From Leptospira ainazelensis (lineage in GTDB: Bacteria > Spirochaetota > Leptospiria > Leptospirales > Leptospiraceae), in NCBI RefSeq assembly GCF_016918785.1, contig NZ_JAFFPT010000055.1, positions 1 through 64,000 on the forward strand: a DNA stretch of 64,000 bases. Direction: 5' to 3'. A program made the position numbers and the translations under genes. Shown piece after piece: positions 29,792-46,796 of the stretch (within the stretch, counting starts at the first letter, position 1; each line of letters opens with the position of its first letter). A model generated the notes under the pieces. That model was not told the origin of the DNA. It was given only the letters and a program-made list of their open reading frames with translations, and made no database searches.

Positions 29792-30266
29792 GTGGGAACT
29801 CCTAAGTTTTAAGATTCAGAGCTGGATCGTGATTTGGAAAAAAGTAGGATCTCCTATGTTCGAAGTTCAAAGCTGGTTCGTGATTTGGAAAAAGTAGGAT
29901 CTCCTATGTTCGAAGTTCAGAGCTGGATCGTGGTTTGGAAAAAAGTAGGATCTCCTATGTTCGAAGTTCAGAGCTGGATCGTGATTTGGAAAAAAGTAGG
30001 ATCTCCTATGTTCGAAGTTCAGAGCTGAGTCGTGATTTGGAAAAAAGTAGGATCTCCTATGTTCGAAGTTCAGAGCTGGTTCGTGATTTGGAAAAAAGTA
30101 GGATCTCCTAAGTTCGAAGTTCAGAGCTGGATCGTGATTTGGAAAAAAGTAGGATCTCCTATATTCGAAGTTCAAAGCTGGTTCGTGATTTGGGAAAAAG
30201 TAGGATCTCCTATGTTCGAAGTTCAAAGCTGAGTCGTGATTTGGAAAAAGTAGGATCTCCTATGTT
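29792..30266. repeat. 51-bp minisatellite, nine near-identical units plus one degenerate
   Basis: GTAGGATCTCC begins units at 29844, 29894, 29945, 29996, 30047, 30098, 30149, 30200 and 30250, a period of 51 (50 where one base of the A-run is missing). Each unit continues with TATGTTCGAAGTTCAGAGCTG, broken here by small changes, and CGTGATTTGG plus an A-run. A degenerate first unit at 29792 reads GTGGGAACTCC, the dispersed element seen elsewhere. Units abut with no spacers. Because 51 is a multiple of three, reading frames run through several units on both strands; I judge them non-coding. Confidence 0.93.
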
Positions 30267-30465
30267 TCCCAAAGGACTATAAGATCGGAAGAATCTCTTA
30301 AAAAAAATCCATCTAAGAACCAATTTTTGCCGTTTCAAAATAAAATAAATTACTGAAATCAGTCGCTGCGGATTTAAAGTTCGGAACATTGGAAAATTCA
30401 AGAATTCTATCTTCTCAACGTGTTGAGAAAAAATTATAAGAACGTTCCAAGAAAAAAGAAAACCT

Positions 30466-31266
30466 TCAGAGTTTACCAAAATAATAGTCGTTCCCGACGC
30501 TTCCGATCAGAGTAGTTCTCCGATACAAATTGATAGTAAAAGGCGTCGGAGCGGAACGTTCCAATTTGCGATAACCTTCCGAATAACGCCGAGCGTCGTT
30601 CCCAAAAATTCTCGCGTCGGTAAGAAGTTCCAAAAGATTATCGTAAGTTTCCGGAGAATGAATCATCCTTGGAATGGTTCCACGATTGGATTTGAGTTTT
30701 TCCGAAATCTCATAAAGATTCGTAAAAGAAGCGCGAATGTCTTCACGATTCTCGCGAATCACTCCCGTCGAAGCCGCAAAAAAATCTTCGAAATAGTCCG
30801 CAGAAGGAAGAAAGTCGGGAGCTCGCTGTTCCTCTTCGAGATAAGTGGGTTGGAAGAATGTGGTATCTTCTTTCTCAGAAGAACCCGGATCGATGTCGAT
30901 CGTTCTTCCGGAAAGAATCGTATTCGTCTGAAACGTAATCTTATAGTTGTCCCAAAGAGTGATCGGTTCCTTGAGACGGATCACGATCTCGATCGCCTTT
31001 GTCTGATCCTTGTTCAAAAATCTCTGGTCCCCCACTTCGTCGATCGGAACAACATCCAGACTTCGGACGATTCCTCTCTCCACTCCGAGAATTCGAACCG
31101 GCGCTCCGGGATGAATTCCTTCCAGACGAGGGTAATAGATCTTCATCGTGTAGGGATAATCGTCTATACTTCCGGCCTTTTCGATCACGGCAATATACAT
31201 CCCCAAGGAGAATCCTAAAAAGAAAATAACGCCCGTAAGAACCGCTGTAGGTTTTGAAAGATTCAT
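30466..31266 (-). CDS. MCE/MlaD-family lipid-transport protein
   Basis: The 266-residue protein has one N-terminal membrane helix (about residues 8-28) and an MCE domain (about 38-125; [41 protein letters not shown]). MCE proteins form hexameric rings or tubes that move lipids across the periplasm and normally work with an ABC permease and ATPase; none is adjacent here. It is divergent from ftsQ. The end of the protein ([17 protein letters not shown]) is not recognised. Confidence 0.85.
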   Translation of the reverse strand: MNLSKPTAVLTGVIFFLGFSLGMYIAVIEKAGSIDDYPYTMKIYYPRLEGIHPGAPVRILGVERGIVRSLDVVPIDEVGDQRFLNKDQTKAIEIVIRLKEPITLWDNYKITFQTNTILSGRTIDIDPGSSEKEDTTFFQPTYLEEEQRAPDFLPSADYFEDFFAASTGVIRENREDIRASFTNLYEISEKLKSNRGTIPRMIHSPETYDNLLELLTDARIFGNDARRYSEGYRKLERSAPTPFTINLYRRTTLIGSVGNDYYFGKL

Positions 31267-31591
31267 AAATGAACTCGGATATTTATAAGATCGGTATTCA
31301 ATTCTTTGCTTTCCAAGAAGGAATTCTTTTTTTGAAAAAATATCAATATCTCAAGAGTTCCTGAATTCGGGACAATGCTCGAATTTTACGATTTTTCTCT
31401 TGGATCGCAATCTCTTTGTATTCTCAAAGAATGTGGGAACTCCTCGATTTCCAACACCAAACTCTTCCCAAGAATCGCGATCCCTTTGTACTTCGAAAGA
31501 ATGCGGGAACTCCCCATCAAAAACAAGCTGTACTTTAGAAAGAAATTCCCGATATTGGAATCAGAGAAGAAATTTACCCCAAGATGTAACG
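31267..31591. repeat. Divergent promoter region with a 70-bp-spaced direct repeat
   Basis: This 325-bp gap between the MCE gene and ftsQ contains two related blocks of about 45 bases, near 31402-31443 and 31472-31513, each with ATCGC, CTTTGTA, GAAAGAATG-like bases and then GGGAACTCC (GTGGGAACTCC at 31433, GCGGGAACTCC at 31503). The repeat period is 70. No credible gene lies here; promoters for both flanking genes must. Confidence 0.6.
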
Positions 31592-32338
31592 ATGAGACAT
31601 AATCTGATTGACTTTCTAAAAGAATTCGTGCAGAAAAGGAGAAACATTCTCCTCTTAGCTCTTCTTCTCTGTATTTTGAGCATTGGGGTGATTCTCGGAT
31701 TTCGTTTTCAAGGAATTCCCCGAGAACTGAATAAGTTAATCATAACGGGGCACGAAAAGCTCAAAACGGAAGAAATCGTCAGAATGCTTGAAATTCAACC
31801 CGGAACCTCCTTTGATACTCTGGACTTGGATCTTCTGGAAAAAAAACTCTCCAGGTATCCGAGAGTGAATTCTGCCCGTATCACAAAAAAGTCGGAAGAC
31901 CAACTCCTCATCGAACTCAACGAGAGAAAAGCATCCTTTATTGTAAACTCGGACGGACATCTCTTTGAGATCGACTCCGAACTCAGGGTTCTTTCCAAAG
32001 ACGACGTTCGAGAAAAGGATCTCTGCGTTCTTTCCGGAAATTTTCCCGTCAAAAACGGCTTTATCCAAGACGCGAGCTTTCGAGACCTTTATAATTCCGT
32101 AGAACAGGCTTTTAGAATGTATCCGGCCCTAAAGCCAAGAATCTCGGAGGTTCTTCTGCAAGAGGACGGAGAAATCTTTTTTTTCGCCGACGAACCGATT
32201 CAATTGAGAATTCAAATCGGAACCCTTCTTCACAAGGACCAAATCCGCAAACTCTATGCCATCTTAGCCTATTTCGAAAAAGATAAAATTCAATCCGAAC
32301 TCGTAGATATCAGAGGAGAAGACGCAGTCTACCACTGA
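31592..32338 (+). CDS. ftsQ: Cell division protein FtsQ/DivIB
   Basis: The 248-residue protein has a short cytoplasmic start, one membrane helix (about residues 18-36) and a POTRA domain (about 48-118; [55 protein letters not shown]), followed by an FtsQ beta domain. It sits in the inner membrane and recruits FtsB/L at the division site. I set the start at the ATG at 31592, as the longer frame runs through the repeat region. ftsA begins one base after its stop. Confidence 0.88.
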   Translation: MRHNLIDFLKEFVQKRRNILLLALLLCILSIGVILGFRFQGIPRELNKLIITGHEKLKTEEIVRMLEIQPGTSFDTLDLDLLEKKLSRYPRVNSARITKKSEDQLLIELNERKASFIVNSDGHLFEIDSELRVLSKDDVREKDLCVLSGNFPVKNGFIQDASFRDLYNSVEQAFRMYPALKPRISEVLLQEDGEIFFFADEPIQLRIQIGTLLHKDQIRKLYAILAYFEKDKIQSELVDIRGEDAVYH

Positions 32339-32339
32339 T

Positions 32340-33569
<1,230 letters not shown>

Positions 33570-33594
33570 CCCGTCCTCTAAAGAGGAAAATACG

Positions 33595-34797
<1,203 letters not shown>

Positions 34798-35092
34798 CAA
34801 CCTTGTAGATCCCAAGTCCGAATTTTGAAGTAAAAAGGTGCGGAGTTCCCGCACTTTCTATTTGGATCTCGGCCTTAATTTCAGATCGAAAGGAGTTCCT
34901 ACTTTTTGCAAAAATCTTTCGATGATTCGTTCACTCGGACAGAAAAAAAAGACCCGAAACGATCGGGCCATTCTTTGTTTTATTTTTCGAGAATCGTCTT
35001 TCCCGTATTCGAACGAATTCGGTCTTTAAGTCCGTCCTCGACTTTTTTTAGAAAAGTTTAACTTTGTCGATCGAAGTAAAAAGAAGGAGTTC
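34798..35092. other. Convergent ftsZ / lep intergenic region
   Basis: No gene is seen. The region carries three copies of the dispersed element: complement of GCGGGAACTCC at 34842-34852 and of GTAGGAACTCC at 34892-34902 and 35086-35096, the last overlapping the lep stop codon. Confidence 0.7.
34838..34854. terminator. Element-based hairpin after ftsZ
   Basis: GTGCGG (34838-34843) and CCGCAC (34849-34854) form a perfect 6-bp GC-rich stem around AGTTC, followed by TTTCTATTT and preceded by an A-run. It lies 41 bases after the ftsZ stop and could terminate in both directions. Confidence 0.5.
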
Positions 35093-35103
35093 CTACTCTT
35101 CTT
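35081..35103 (-). terminator. Hairpin at the lep stop codon
   Basis: On the minus strand AAGAAGAGT pairs with ACTCCTTCTT across the loop AGGA, with one bulged C, and T-rich sequence follows. The stem includes the lep stop codon and a complete GTAGGAACTCC element. Confidence 0.5.
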
Positions 35104-35425
35104 CTCCCTTCCCGAATTGTTTGCATTCCTTCAAATCCAAAAACTTTTCCTTCCCAAGTTCACACTGAACCTGTTTCAAAGTTTTATCCGACATACAACG
35201 CAAAACAATGGCTCTCGACATATCCGGTTGGAGAATCTGCTTCAGCATCAACTGTCTCATTCCCGTTGGAATTTCCGTTTCGGAAGCCTGAGCGAGCAGC
35301 TTTACGTTGTGCATCTGATTTTCGACGCATTCTTCTTCGGTCGGAATTTTTCTGCAATCTCCAAAAAAGAGAAAACAAAATGAGAATATAGAAATAAGAA
35401 AAGCGGACTTGCGCCCGCTTTTCAT
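35093..35425 (-). CDS. lep: Lep, small lipoprotein partner of LipL41
   Basis: The 110-residue lipoprotein (lipobox LFFGDC, Cys24) lies 27 bases after lipL41 on the same strand, the known position of lep, whose product is needed for stable LipL41 in Leptospira. The mature part is helical with Cys in EEECVENQMHNV, IVLRCMSD, QVQCELG and LKECKQF, which could form two disulfides. I start at the ATG at 35425; a TTG at 35443 is possible. Assignment rests mainly on position and lipoprotein nature. Confidence 0.82.
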   Translation of the reverse strand: MKSGRKSAFLISIFSFCFLFFGDCRKIPTEEECVENQMHNVKLLAQASETEIPTGMRQLMLKQILQPDMSRAIVLRCMSDKTLKQVQCELGKEKFLDLKECKQFGKGEEE

Positions 35426-35452
35426 ACAATCAATCGATTTCAATGGAATCGA

Positions 35453-36520
<1,068 letters not shown>

Positions 36521-36702
36521 GGAAAGTAATACCAATCCTGTTTGATTTTGGGGATAAGGGCTCATTTAAAACTCGAAATAAATCGTGTCAATATATTTTA
36601 GAATACAGGTTTGCAATTTGAGTCCGGGCCGATTCGGATCCTATTTTTTTTGATTGTAGCAAGACTTCTCTTAAGGGAAAGTGAAAGAGAACGGATTTTG
36701 CT

Positions 36703-38180
<1,478 letters not shown>

Positions 38181-38370
38181 TTTCTTCTTTGAAGAGCGGA
38201 CGTTCATCCTCGGATAACAATTCTTTCGTGTTTCAAAATCCGCGCTTAGGCAAACGGAAATTTCGACATACGAAAAAAGAATTATGATTTTGGAATATTC
38301 AAGATGTATAGAATCGGAAAGAACTCGTAGTGTTTCGAAATTAGCGCCCAAAACTCAAGGATTGTCTTAT

Positions 38371-39483
38371 ATGCTTGGAAAACAAAATCCTCTTTTGATT
38401 CTGCTCTTTTTATTCGGAACCATCTTATTTGCGACTCCGGACGACAACTCCGATCGTGAAATTTCGTTAAACGAAGTTCTAACACAATACAAACTGAAAA
38501 ATTACAGCGTTGCGTTGATGCTCGCAAATCGAACGACTCGACTGAATCGATCCGAGAATTTAGCCTTAAACTATCTGCGCGCACATTCATTCTTGCAATT
38601 GAAAGAATACAAAAACGCCCTAGAACAATTTTTGAATCTTCTCGGGGACGCACCTTATAAATACGAGATTTTCAACAATATCGGTGCGTGTTACTTTTAT
38701 CTCGGAGATTACGAAAACGCACTGCGTTACTTCGATTTTTCAAAAGCCGAAAATCCAAATTACAAAATTGCGGAAAAGAATTACATCCTACTCCAAAATG
38801 CAACCGCTAAAAAAAACTTGGAAAAAAATTGGATGAATCCGGCGGAGTTTCCGGAAACGTTTTTAGTCTCCTCCTCCGCGACGGCCGACATTACTTCAGG
38901 ATGGATCCATTTTTATCTCGGAAAACCTACCGAAGCGATTCACCTTTTTAAAAAAGCGATCGAAAGTGATCCGGAATATTCATTCGCTTATCTATCTATA
39001 GGGTATTTGTATGATTCAGGCGGAAACTTTCGATCCGCAATTCGTTATTACGAAGCCGCATTAAAAATCGATCCTGAATATCCGGATCTTTGGAATAATC
39101 TTGCGATCAGTTACTATAACGACGGTCAGACGGAAAAAGCGCTTTCTCATTTTCAAAAAGCGGTCGAATTAAATCCTACGTTTGCTTATCCGGTCAACAA
39201 TCTCGGATATCTCCATCTTCAAAAAGGAGATTACACTTCGGCAAAAAAATATTTCCTACGGTCAATCGAGTTGAATCCTTCGGAACCTTTTCTTTTGGGG
39301 GAAACATACGCCGGTTTATCGATTTGTAATTTTCATTTTTCGGAACGGAACGAAGCGAAACGGAATAAAAAAAAATCGATCGAACTCCATCAAAATCTCG
39401 CCAATGAGAGCTATCTCCGAAAAGAACTGCGATGGAAACAAAATATAGTGGACGTTTTTTTGAATCGAATCGATACAAAATAG
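38371..39483 (+). CDS. Exported TPR protein
   Basis: The 370-residue product starts at an ATG with AAGGA upstream and a signal peptide (about residues 1-23, LLILLFLFGTILFA). The rest is made of TPR units: two near 45-125, then four between about 180 and 330 (SGWIHFYLGKPTEAIHLFKKAIESDP, AYLSIGYLYDSGGNFRSAI, LWNNLAISYYNDGQTEKAL, PVNNLGYLHLQKGDYTSAK). It is likely a periplasmic scaffold; its partner is unknown. Confidence 0.82.
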   Translation: MLGKQNPLLILLFLFGTILFATPDDNSDREISLNEVLTQYKLKNYSVALMLANRTTRLNRSENLALNYLRAHSFLQLKEYKNALEQFLNLLGDAPYKYEIFNNIGACYFYLGDYENALRYFDFSKAENPNYKIAEKNYILLQNATAKKNLEKNWMNPAEFPETFLVSSSATADITSGWIHFYLGKPTEAIHLFKKAIESDPEYSFAYLSIGYLYDSGGNFRSAIRYYEAALKIDPEYPDLWNNLAISYYNDGQTEKALSHFQKAVELNPTFAYPVNNLGYLHLQKGDYTSAKKYFLRSIELNPSEPFLLGETYAGLSICNFHFSERNEAKRNKKKSIELHQNLANESYLRKELRWKQNIVDVFLNRIDTK

Positions 39484-39533
39484 GTATGCCATTAATTCAC
39501 AGATAAAGAATATTATAATTTAGGAATATACTA

Positions 39534-40025
39534 ATGTATCGAATCGGAAATGGAATCGATTTTCACAAATTAGAAATCAATCGGGAGCGTCCCCTCGTTC
39601 TGGGAGGAATCGAATGTGAATCGGAGTTCGCACTCGTGGGCCACTCGGATGCCGATATCATTCTCCACTCGATTTCCGATGCGATCTTGGGAGCCTTGGC
39701 CCTCGGCGATATCGGACAGTATTTCCCGGACACCGATCCGAAGATAAAAAACATCGATAGCAAGATCATTCTCTCCAAGTGTTTGGAACTTATGAGGGAA
39801 AGAAATTTCGAACTTGTCAATTTGGACTGTACTGTGATCGGAGAAAGACCGAAGATCGCTCCTCTCAAAGAAAGAATTACAAAATCCTTAAGTAATCTTT
39901 TATCCCTTCCTATGGATTGTGTTTCCGTCAAAGCGACTACGACCGAAAAAATGGGAGCGCTGGGTCGACAAGAGGGGCTGGGAACTTTCTGTACGATTCT
40001 TCTCGGAAAGAAGAATAAAGTCTAA
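39534..40025 (+). CDS. ispF: MECDP synthase
   Basis: The 163-residue enzyme matches Isp[13 protein letters not shown] (metal-binding Asp and His), [34 protein letters not shown], and [23 protein letters not shown]. It makes 2-C-methyl-erythritol 2,4-cyclodiphosphate in the MEP isoprenoid pathway. Other MEP genes are not in the window. The gene stands alone. Confidence 0.96.
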   Translation: MYRIGNGIDFHKLEINRERPLVLGGIECESEFALVGHSDADIILHSISDAILGALALGDIGQYFPDTDPKIKNIDSKIILSKCLELMRERNFELVNLDCTVIGERPKIAPLKERITKSLSNLLSLPMDCVSVKATTTEKMGALGRQEGLGTFCTILLGKKNKV

Positions 40026-40291
40026 TGGAAACATTCTTCGATATTTCGGTTCCGCAAAGGCATCGCTTCGAAGCTCGACTTTCTTTCGCGAGCTTCCGTT
40101 GCAAAAAATCAAATCGCCTCGTATCGGATTCTATGAAGAATGCAGTAAATTACCGTTTCCTTTCGCAACACATTCAATAAACCGAATATCCCAAAAAGCC
40201 TTTTCGACTCATAGTATCCAAATGAATGTCAAATCAACGGTTGACTTCCGTTTGCAAATCGTATCTTTGATTCACCACAGAAGACGGAAGG

Positions 40292-41035
40292 TTATTTTTT
40301 CAAAGAATCTTCAAACGCGATTTTAGAAATGTCGGCCTTCAAAAAATTTTTCTTTTCTCTGATCGTTTTTGGAACCCGCATATCAATCTTGTGCAGATTC
40401 GATTTTTGAATGGTGATCTTTTTGCCGTCCAGATTCTCCATCAAAACTTCTTTGTCGTCTTGTCCAAGCTGTCTTCCATCGATGCTGGAACCGTCTCTCA
40501 AAATCGCTCGGTCCGTAAAACCTCCGTTAGGATCGGGGAACAAGGCTTCGACATCGATTGAACTTTCATCAAACGCAAGAATTTTTACTTGGGACAAAAA
40601 CTCGCCGGATTTCAGATATAGAGAAACCTTTCCGGAAGCGGCTAATTGATAAAGAGTCTGATCCACGGATTGTTTTTCAGGATTCCAACTGTTTGCGAAT
40701 AAGTTCTCTTCGCAAAATTCTATTGTCCTCGTTCTTCTCACAAGAGTGATAGCCCAACCTCCGACCAGAGTGACGGCGTAGTCTTTCCAGTTTGTAACTT
40801 CCGTAATTCTCAAAGTTTGACCCGCCGGAAGGTTGGGTTCGGCTTTCCGAAAGACCGGAAGCAAACCGAACAAAAAAGAGTAAAGCGGTTCTACGGCTGC
40901 GACTTTACACGTCGCATCCGCGGACGCCAAAATTGTTCGATGATTTTTGTCTTCGCTGTATCTCTGATCGATCTTACAGTTCGCAAAAAGGACAACTAAG
41001 TAAAGCGGGATTAGAATATAGAATGTAACTTTCAT
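40292..41035 (-). CDS. Hypothetical lipoprotein
   Basis: The 247-residue product has a signal and lipobox (VVLFANC, Cys20). The mature region includes a hydrophobic stretch near YSFLFGLLPVF and a beta-rich centre with LYLKSGEFLSQVKILAFDESSIDV and DGKKITIQKSNLHKIDM, similar in style to small SH3-like or SmpA-like repeats, but no family is certain. It is the second of two lipoprotein genes on this strand, 64 bp after the next one. Confidence 0.65.
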   Translation of the reverse strand: MKVTFYILIPLYLVVLFANCKIDQRYSEDKNHRTILASADATCKVAAVEPLYSFLFGLLPVFRKAEPNLPAGQTLRITEVTNWKDYAVTLVGGWAITLVRRTRTIEFCEENLFANSWNPEKQSVDQTLYQLAASGKVSLYLKSGEFLSQVKILAFDESSIDVEALFPDPNGGFTDRAILRDGSSIDGRQLGQDDKEVLMENLDGKKITIQKSNLHKIDMRVPKTIREKKNFLKADISKIAFEDSLKK

Positions 41036-41099
41036 TTAAAAAACGACCTTGAATAAAAAATAATACTTTAATTTTTGCAATTCGATAAGCCAAAAAATA

Positions 41100-42131
41100 T
41101 CAGGAAGCAAGATTATACATACAACGAATCGCTTTTCCTTTGCTGCTTTTAGTATGTGTCGTCGTGTTGCTTATGCCGCCGAATTGAATTACTTGCATCG
41201 TCGAAGTCGAACATCCGCTCGGTGTAAACGTCCAGTAGTATCCGTTGACCGTTTGCGGAAATAAATCAACGTTGATCGTCGAACCCGTATTTCCCGGGCA
41301 TTGGGTCCCCGTTCCGCAATAAGGCCCCTTTGAATAAGGACTACAAGAAGTCAGAAGGTTTAAGTCGTCGAAGGAACCCGGCCGCATTACACTCGTAGGT
41401 ATATCAGGAGGCGATAATGTCGCTTGCATCTCATAACAAGCATTTTGAAACGCCGCCTTCCCGTAAGCATCACAGGCGCCATCGTCAGTATCGCAAAAAA
41501 CGATATCGGTGTTTGCTCCGTAATTATCCTCCGTGCTTCCTTTCCCTTGACAGTCGTTAAAACCCGGTCTCCAAATCTGACCGTAGGAACACTTCGTCCA
41601 AAGTAACATTCCTAAAAGAACCGTTCCGTTTAAACGATCTCCGGATAACGCCTGTTTAACGGTAACCGTATAGTTTTGAGTGGCGCCTTTTTCATCGGTA
41701 AATTTGTAGATCAAGGGATTCGTAAAATCCTGGACCGATGTTCCGGAAGATTGTTTAACTCCGTCCACTTCCAGAGAAGAATTTTCGGGAATTCGAAAGG
41801 TAGGTTTTAGTGTGGTTATATTTGTTCCGTTGGGAACGGTGATGGTCACCGTGGAATTCGGCTGCGCTTCCGTAATCCCTCCGGCGCAGATTCCAGCCGC
41901 GCAGAATGCTGAAAAAGAAGCCGATAGATCGAATGCAAATCCTTGGATTCCATCGGCGTTCGGTTTTATCACCGCGGCCAAAGCGACGAACTGTTGTTCT
42001 GTACAATCCGGACAATTTTCCTTGGTTGGGAAAATCGATTCGGTAACAAATTGAGAAAGAGGATTTAAAAAACAGTTTGTAGAAAAACTACTTACCAAAA
42101 TCAAAAAGAGTATGCAACTAAATCTTCTCAT
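41100..42131 (-). CDS. Surface-type lipoprotein with Lcl (DUF1566)-like domain
   Basis: The 343-residue product has a signal and lipobox (SFSTNC, about Cys20). Residues about 65-165 look like a DUF5018-type beta-sandwich (VTITVPNGTNITTLKPTF, IYKFTDEKGATQNYTVTVK). Residues about 185-340 carry many cysteines with WTKCSYGQIWRPGFNDCQG and NGYYWTFTPSGC, as in Lcl/DUF1566 carbohydrate- or matrix-binding domains common in Leptospira. It is likely exposed on the outer membrane. A TTG at 42146 adds five residues. Confidence 0.75.
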   Translation of the reverse strand: MRRFSCILFLILVSSFSTNCFLNPLSQFVTESIFPTKENCPDCTEQQFVALAAVIKPNADGIQGFAFDLSASFSAFCAAGICAGGITEAQPNSTVTITVPNGTNITTLKPTFRIPENSSLEVDGVKQSSGTSVQDFTNPLIYKFTDEKGATQNYTVTVKQALSGDRLNGTVLLGMLLWTKCSYGQIWRPGFNDCQGKGSTEDNYGANTDIVFCDTDDGACDAYGKAAFQNACYEMQATLSPPDIPTSVMRPGSFDDLNLLTSCSPYSKGPYCGTGTQCPGNTGSTINVDLFPQTVNGYYWTFTPSGCSTSTMQVIQFGGISNTTTHTKSSKGKAIRCMYNLAS

Positions 42132-42371
42132 ATTATAATTTTCCAATAGAAAGAGTGTAACTCAGAAATCGAATCTTGCATCCAAATTTCAAAAAGAAGA
42201 TCGGAAAGTGTATAAAAAAATGCTTTTATTCCCGGGAAAGGGCTTTGGACTTCGTTTGAATCCCGGTTTGAGGGAAAGAATCTCACTCGTTCGAGTAGTA
42301 TTCTATTCTTTATAAAATCGAATTTGGTCGCTTAACAGAAACGTCAAACCGAAGTCGGTACGAGTGTTAGT

Positions 42372-42818
42372 CTAACTCGGAACGTCAAAACTGAAATTTT
42401 CCAAATCGTCCGCAGGAGGTTTTTTGAAAATGAGGGCGTCCGAACCGTCGGTATAGTAGTGTTTTCTTATATGAATTCTTTGAAATCCGCAAGAAATATA
42501 AAGACCGATCGCAGGAAGATTGTTAGAACCGACCTCTAAAAAAAAAGTTTTATCCTTCTGAGAGCCGAGCAAGGATTCCAACATTCCTTTTGCCTTACCT
42601 TCTCTTTGGTGGGAAGGATGAACCGCAACTTTATAAATTTCGATCTCATCTCCAATGAGTTTGTAAAACACATAACCCTGATCCTTGACTCCGATTCCTT
42701 CCGATTCCACAAAGTGAGAAAGAATCATCTCTTCGGTCCAGGCTTGAGTTCCAAAACAGGAGTTTTCAATCAAGACGAGCCAGTTCAAATCCGATTTATC
42801 GAGCTTTTTTACTTCCAA
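42372..42818 (-). CDS. GNAT acetyltransferase, RimI-like
   Basis: The 148-residue protein is a single GNAT domain with the acetyl-CoA loop [17 protein letters not shown] (R/QxxG/A motif), [19 protein letters not shown] and [14 protein letters not shown] near the end, the pattern of RimI-type N-terminal acetyltransferases. No ribosomal protein S18 or tsaB gene lies next to it. It is transcribed on the minus strand, 240 bp upstream of the lipoprotein gene. Confidence 0.82.
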   Translation of the reverse strand: MEVKKLDKSDLNWLVLIENSCFGTQAWTEEMILSHFVESEGIGVKDQGYVFYKLIGDEIEIYKVAVHPSHQREGKAKGMLESLLGSQKDKTFFLEVGSNNLPAIGLYISCGFQRIHIRKHYYTDGSDALIFKKPPADDLENFSFDVPS

Positions 42819-42949
42819 AAGATTGAAACCATTTTGATTTTACCGTCAAATTCTGATTGCGGGAGTCCAATGTTCAATTAAGATTCAGACCTTATCATAT
42901 TCAAGAAGATTGAATTCTTCTTAGGAATCTTAAGAATTAAGGAGTTCGT

Positions 42950-43297
42950 ATGAAAAAAATAGGTAAAATCGTATACGCGGTTCCCTTTGCGATTTTCGGA
43001 TTGTTCCATTTCCTTTCCGCTCCGGCTATGTCCGGGATGGTTCCGTCTTATATTCCGTTTCCGGTAATCTGGGTTTATCTTATCGGCTTGGCTCTGATCG
43101 CGGCTTCGGTTTCCATCATTACGGGAATCAAAACTCATCTCGCGACAATTCTTCTTGCGGTTCTTCTCGGAATTTTTATCGTTTTGGTTCATCTTCCGGG
43201 CGCGGCTGCCGGAAATCAAATGTCCACCGTAGCCTTTCTCAAAGACCTTTCCTTGTTGGGCGCGGCCCTTTTGATCGCCGGTTCCACAAAAGACTGA
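42950..43297 (+). CDS. DoxX-family membrane protein
   Basis: The 115-residue protein has four hydrophobic segments (about residues 4-22, 37-58, 62-82, 92-110) and the DoxX-like start AVPFAIFGLFHFLSAPAMSGMVP. Members are small inner-membrane proteins linked to quinone or oxidative-stress functions. A purine-rich stretch (TTAAGGAG) precedes the ATG. A strong terminator follows 11 bases after the stop. Confidence 0.82.
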   Translation: MKKIGKIVYAVPFAIFGLFHFLSAPAMSGMVPSYIPFPVIWVYLIGLALIAASVSIITGIKTHLATILLAVLLGIFIVLVHLPGAAAGNQMSTVAFLKDLSLLGAALLIAGSTKD

Positions 43298-43308
43298 GTT
43301 CTTTTTTT

Positions 43309-43338
43309 AAAAAAGCGGGGTTTTCACTCCGCTTTTTT
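43309..43338. terminator. Rho-independent terminator after the DoxX gene
   Basis: AAAAAAGCGG and CCGCTTTTTT form a perfect 10-bp stem around a ten-base loop with T-rich sequence after it. The symmetry would allow function on both strands. Confidence 0.88.
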
Positions 43339-43461
43339 AGTTTTTCCTTTCAAAAACACACTTCCTCTTTTCGATCCGAGAACCGTAACATTTAGGGAGA
43401 TGAGATTTTTTCCGTTAGCCGATAGTTACTAAGGAAGACTCACCCGTTACGAGGAAGTTTC

Positions 43462-44346
<885 letters not shown>

Positions 44347-45282
44347 ATCTTTTAGTTCTCGCGGATCCGAAGGTTTCACAATTCTGCATTCGGACAAGAA
44401 TATTCAAAAAATGGAATTCTTGGGAAGAAGCTCAAACAAATCTGAATTCTTCTCTTCCGGAATCGATTTTGAAAAACGCCGAATTTTTTTCTGAACGTGT
44501 TTCTCGGGAAATTCAAGAACTCGGATTTTCGGTTCTTTCCATCTTCGACGAGGAATATCCGCCTCTGTTAAAAGAAATCTTCGATCCCCCTCTGATTCTT
44601 TTTGTTAAAGGAAATCGAAAAATTCTTCTTGAGAATTTCGCCGCCGTCGTGGGAACAAGAGAACCTTCTCCGATCTCTTCCTTTGCCGCTACGTTACTTC
44701 CTCCGTTTCTCAAAACTTATGAGTTTTTCGGAATCGTTTCAGGTCTTGCAAAAGGAATCGACGCAGCAGTTATGAGTTCCGCACTTGAGGAAGGCCTTGC
44801 AGTGATCGGAGTCATGGGAACCGGACCAGAGATTGAATATCCTTCCGAAAATAAAAAACTGTATAAGAGTATGAAAGAATCGGATCGCGCCTTGATCCTT
44901 ACCGAATATCCTCCGGGTCATGTCCCATTAAAATATTCTTTTCCAAAACGAAATCGAATCATTACGGGAATTTGTTCCTCGGTTTTTATCTTAGAAGCCC
45001 CGGAAAAATCGGGAGCCATCTCCTCGGCGCACAACGCCCTCGAACAGGATCGGCAGATTTTTATTTTTTCTCATCCGAGCCAAACTCGAAATCAAGGCGG
45101 AGAACTTCTAATTCGGGAAGGAGCCGACGTTTTGGATTTGAAAACCATCTCTTTGGGAATGGAGGAAGTCTTTCATACAAACGAGCTTTTACCCGATTCT
45201 CAATCGGCGATCCCGGGAATGCTTGCAGAACTTTCAAAGAAACGTTTTTCTGGCGAGTGGAAACATATCGGATCCGGATACT

Positions 45283-46794
<1,512 letters not shown>

Positions 46795-46796
46795 AC

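Noticed and set aside
29867..30226. 119-codon minus-strand frame of 17-residue repeats
   Set aside because: The frame exists because the unit length is divisible by three; the plus strand also stays open, there is no ribosome binding site, and two units differ by one base, which breaks the frame at the edges.
29792..30266. CRISPR array
   Set aside because: The 51-bp units follow one another directly with no unique spacers, and no cas gene lies nearby.
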